From contig JACKDJ010000007.1 in the NCBI GenBank assembly GCA_020633625.1, positions 84,352 through 148,351 of the forward strand: a stretch of 64,000 bases of DNA, read 5' to 3'. The stretch is from Myxococcales bacterium (GTDB lineage: Bacteria; Myxococcota_A; Bradymonadia; REDH01). Numbering within the stretch: position 1 is the first letter of the stretch; each line of letters starts with the position of its first letter. Positions 61,306 through 64,000 of this stretch are shown piece after piece. Below the pieces are notes generated by a model that worked only from the letters and a program-made list of their open reading frames with translations, searched no databases and was not told where the DNA came from. The translations under genes were made by a program, and so were the position numbers.

Positions 61306-62277
61306 CTACGCGCGCGGTGGGCGATCCATCGTGTAGCGCGCCCAGGCACCCTCGCCCTCCACGGCGGCTACCCCGCTCGCGACCAGCTCGTCGAGGACGA
61401 CCTTGAAGCGCCAGATCCACGCCGCGAAGCGGATGACGTCTCGCGGCCAGTAGCCCACGTCGCGGTACGCCACGTGCGCGACGGCGGTCGGCCCGTGCAG
61501 CGCGAACGGCATGTTCGAGACGAGGTTCGACACGGCGAGGTTCGTCGACCGAAAGAAGTGGAAGTAGGCCCGCTCGACCCCGCCCGTCCCTGGGAGGATC
61601 AGCCGCGGCGTGAGCTGGCTCACCTGCGCCACGCTGTCGGTGTAGGCGCGCGGGTCGCGGAGCCGCGGCTCTGGGGTCGTGGTCATCGTCGGGCCGGTGA
61701 AGAGCCAGCCACGCTGCCGCTCGACGAAGCAGGCCGCGTGCGCGCATACGCCGGGCGACGCGAGCAGCTCTAGCACGACGTCGCCTGCGGCGAGCTCGGC
61801 GCCGTCGGGCGCTGCGACGACGTCCAGGTGAGCGGGCAGCCCCGCCGCGTAGGCGTCGAAGAACGCGTCGACCTGCCGCTCGTCCCAGTCGGGGTGGCGC
61901 TCTGGGCCTCGGCAGAGGTCGCGCGCGATCGGCTCGAGCTCGGCGCGGACCGCTGCCGCGACGGCTTGCGGTTGCAGCGGTGCGTCTGCCGCGGCGACGA
62001 CGGCGGCGCGCTCGAAGACGTCGACGTTACCGAGTGATTCCGGCAGCGCGGCTGTGAGGACCACCCGAGTCACGTCGGTCGGCCTGACCCCGGCGGCGTC
62101 GAGCGCTGCGAGGAGGGAGGATCGCGCGCCGCGGGGCCCGGAGCCCACTACGGCTCGATTGCTCCCCGCCCCGAGCACGAAGACGTTCTGCGGAAAGCCG
62201 AACGGGAGCCCGACGCCTTGGGGCGCTGCGAGTGTGAGCTGAACGAGGCCCGGCGCGACGGCGTGGATTCCGAACAC
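61306..62277 (-). CDS. Metallo-beta-lactamase-fold protein lacking metal ligands
   Basis: The protein is 323 aa with GTG start. The overall pattern fits an MBL fold: QNVFVLGAGSNRAVVGSGPRG in the N-terminal sandwich, DVTRVVLTAALPESLGNV where THxHxDHxG is expected, and LLASPGVCAHAACFVERQRGWLFTGPTM where PGHTPG...GD would lie. The usual His/Asp metal ligands are therefore absent. The C-terminal third is a helical extension, as in MBL proteins with a winged-helix tail. An enzyme function by the usual zinc mechanism is unlikely. Confidence 0.7.
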   Translation of the reverse strand: MFGIHAVAPGLVQLTLAAPQGVGLPFGFPQNVFVLGAGSNRAVVGSGPRGARSSLLAALDAAGVRPTDVTRVVLTAALPESLGNVDVFERAAVVAAADAPLQPQAVAAAVRAELEPIARDLCRGPERHPDWDERQVDAFFDAYAAGLPAHLDVVAAPDGAELAAGDVVLELLASPGVCAHAACFVERQRGWLFTGPTMTTTPEPRLRDPRAYTDSVAQVSQLTPRLILPGTGGVERAYFHFFRSTNLAVSNLVSNMPFALHGPTAVAHVAYRDVGYWPRDVIRFAAWIWRFKVVLDELVASGVAAVEGEGAWARYTMDRPPRA

Positions 62278-62309
62278 GATGTCGCCGCGCGCGGGGCTGT
62301 TCTGTGCGA

Positions 62310-62972
62310 CTAGCCGCGGTACGAGAAGGTGATCTCGTGGTCGCAGATCGTGAAGGCGTCGCCCTCTTCGATGGCCTTCGTCTCGACGCGCTGGCCGTTG
62401 AACTCGACGCCGTTGGTGGAGCCGAGGTCCTGCATGAAGAAGCCGCCGTTGTGGAACAGGACGACCGCGTGCTTCCGCGAGATGTTCCCGTCGCGGATCG
62501 TGAGGTCGGTCCCGCTGGACCCGCGGCCGATGACGAACTCGGCCTTGTTCACCGGGTAGACGTGCCCGCCGTAGTGGACGAACAGCTTCGGCATCGCACC
62601 GCCCGGTGTGATCGCAGGCGCGGGCGGCGGGGTGACGCGGGGCGGGCGGGCCGGCGGCGGCGGCGGCGCGGTCCGGACGGCGGGCATGCGCTCCAGCGTC
62701 GCGCGATCCGAACGCAGCTCGCCGGTCTGCGACTGCAGCGCCGGCGCGGCGGGACGCGCGGGGGCCGGGGCCGCACCGAGAGCGATCGTCGACGCGGGCA
62801 CCGGGGCGGGAGCCGACGCGGCGGGCGTACCGCCGTCGAGGTACCGCTGCAGCGCGTCGGACAGGAGCTGGTCGATCGTCTGGTCACGCTCGCGCGCCAG
62901 CTTCTCGTAGGCCTTCCAGAGGCCCTCCTCGCAGTAGAAGCTTCGGAGGGACTTCCGTCGGTACTCGCTCAT
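62310..62972 (-). CDS. FHA-domain protein with ribbon-helix-helix-like N-terminus
   Basis: The protein is 220 aa. Residues 1-47 (SFYCEEGLWKAYEKLARERD, QLLSDALQRYLDGG) look like a ribbon-helix-helix or coiled segment. A Pro/Ala-rich linker follows. Residues about 125-220 are an FHA domain: FVIGRGSSGTDLTIRDGNISRKHAVV, FFMQDLGSTNGVEFNGQRV, with the conserved GR, SRKH and NG residues that bind phosphothreonine. It would read out Ser/Thr kinase signals. The combination suggests a DNA-binding or dimerising phospho-reader. Confidence 0.85.
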   Translation of the reverse strand: MSEYRRKSLRSFYCEEGLWKAYEKLARERDQTIDQLLSDALQRYLDGGTPAASAPAPVPASTIALGAAPAPARPAAPALQSQTGELRSDRATLERMPAVRTAPPPPPARPPRVTPPPAPAITPGGAMPKLFVHYGGHVYPVNKAEFVIGRGSSGTDLTIRDGNISRKHAVVLFHNGGFFMQDLGSTNGVEFNGQRVETKAIEEGDAFTICDHEITFSYRG

Positions 62973-63074
62973 TCAGCCCTCGTTCGGTTCAGCAGCGGCG
63001 TCGCCGAGGGGCAGCCGCTCGCGAGGCCGGACCCTACCACGTCGAAAGACGACCGTGAAGTGGCGCGAACGCCG

Positions 63075-64000
63075 TCACGGACGCGGAGTGGCCGGCCGAT
63101 CTCCCGGCGTCAGCAGCGAGTAGACGGTCGGGATCACGACGAGCGTCAGGACCGTCGAAACGCTCAGCCCGGCGATCAAGACCCACGCCAGCGGCCGTCG
63201 GATCTCCGCGCCCTCGCCCACCTCCATCGCCATCGGTACGAGCCCGAGCACCGTCGTCGTCGTCGTGATCAGCACTGGACGCAAGCGGGTCGCGCACGCG
63301 GCGACGATCGCCGCCGCCTTCGCTTCGCCGGCACGGCGGCGAGCGAGGATCGTGTCGACCAGGACGATCGCGTTGTTGACCACGATGCCGGCCAGCACGA
63401 TCACCCCGATCAGCGCGACCACCGAGACCGGGGTCCCGGTCCACCAGAGCACGCCGACGACCCCGAACAGCGCGAGCGGGATCGTCAGCAGGATCACGGC
63501 CGGCCCGATCAGCGACTCGAACGTCGACGCCATGACGACGTAGACCAGGAAGACGGCGAGCAGCAGCGCGAAGCTGAGGCCGGCCCGCGCCTGCTCCATC
63601 TCCTCGCTCTGACCCGACACCAGCAGGAGCTGCCCCTCACTCAACGTCACGTCGCCGAGCCGTGCGCGCAGCTCGTCCGTCGCGCGCTCGAGATCAACGA
63701 TAGAGCTCCCCGCCGTGACGACAGCCGCGCGCTGGCCGTCGACGTGACGCACCTCTGCCGGCCCGCGCCCAACCTCGACGTCCGCGACGGCGTCGAGCCG
63801 AATCGGCCGCGCGGTCGTCGGGGGCACCACCGCACCCGTCGCCAGCAGCGCCGCGCCGGGGGTCGCCTCGAAGGCGACGACCATGCTGCGCAGCGCGGCG
63901 ACGTCGGACACGTCGGAGCGTGCGAGCGCCACCTCGATGTCGACGCTGCGATCGGCCACCCTCAGCTCGGTCGCCTGCTCTCCCTGCACCTTCGCTCGGA
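63075..64000 (-). CDS. RND-family efflux transporter, N-terminal part beyond window
   Basis: The C-terminal 308 residues are visible and the frame continues past the right edge. The segment GLSFALLLAVFLVYVVMASTFESLIGP and the following helices, with ALIGVIVLAGIVVNNAIVLVD and RLRPVLITTTTTVLGLVPMA, are the hallmark of the HAE1/AcrB second transmembrane half. The protein ends shortly after the last helix (VVIPTVYSLL). Substrates cannot be inferred. It would work with a periplasmic adaptor and an outer-membrane channel, not in the window. Confidence 0.92.
   Translation of the reverse strand, partial: RAKVQGEQATELRVADRSVDIEVALARSDVSDVAALRSMVVAFEATPGAALLATGAVVPPTTARPIRLDAVADVEVGRGPAEVRHVDGQRAAVVTAGSSIVDLERATDELRARLGDVTLSEGQLLLVSGQSEEMEQARAGLSFALLLAVFLVYVVMASTFESLIGPAVILLTIPLALFGVVGVLWWTGTPVSVVALIGVIVLAGIVVNNAIVLVDTILARRRAGEAKAAAIVAACATRLRPVLITTTTTVLGLVPMAMEVGEGAEIRRPLAWVLIAGLSVSTVLTLVVIPTVYSLLTPGDRPATPRP

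Overview
The window is very GC-rich chromosomal DNA from a myxobacterium-like (Myxococcota) organism. The main evidence is an mglB-mglA polarity pair, a zinc-ribbon/GYF/TonB-C protein of the GltJ (AgmX) gliding-motility type, many lipoproteins, an FHA protein, a kinase-fold protein and a PP2C phosphatase. Most genes are ordinary housekeeping genes. The only clear mobile DNA is one insertion sequence. No CRISPR array, rRNA operon or prophage was seen. About 55 protein genes, six tRNAs and the signal recognition particle RNA are called.

Left part (1-12.2 kb): a partial Cys-rich lipoprotein, a ParA-type ATPase overlapping a DUF882 lipoprotein, a giant metzincin-type lipoprotein with an upstream beta-barrel protein (minus strand), Sua5/YrdC and YhbY, and a kinase-fold/TPR membrane protein that lacks the catalytic HRD aspartate.

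12.4-24.9 kb: an apparent 11-gene minus-strand operon with very tight spacing. In transcription order it holds a small membrane protein, hemW, grpE, dnaK, a CbpA-like dnaJ, a periplasmic-binding-like protein (possibly LpoA-like), a site-2 protease, a zinc-ribbon membrane protein, thiL, a SAM methyltransferase and a class A penicillin-binding protein. Protein quality control is thus joined to peptidoglycan synthesis. Divergent from it is the GltJ-like gene, followed by two unrecognised helical/TPR proteins.

31.9-39.5 kb: a minus-strand lipoprotein-rhomboid-lytic transglycosylase cluster, then divergent glycolytic genes gap-pgk-tpiA, secG and a tRNA-Leu with anticodon AAG. A 1.7-kb ISAs1-like element with an 11-bp target duplication sits between this tRNA and serS, just upstream of the likely serS promoter.

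41.3-48.1 kb: a translation block containing serS, all four serine tRNA isoacceptors (UGA, GCU, CGA, GGA), tRNA-Arg(ACG) next to tadA, and SRP RNA. It is followed by dnaX-ybaB-recR and then mglB-mglA.

Right part (48.6-64 kb): a PQQ-propeller-like lipoprotein, PP2C phosphatase, a UbiA-type prenyltransferase with an AmgK/MurU-like cell-wall salvage pair, a repeat-rich TM2-like protein, a UvrD/PcrA helicase, ferredoxin, a secreted unknown, DUF1015, a TrmN6-like methyltransferase, a small lipoprotein, a metallo-beta-lactamase-fold protein without metal ligands, an FHA protein and the C-terminal part of an RND transporter.
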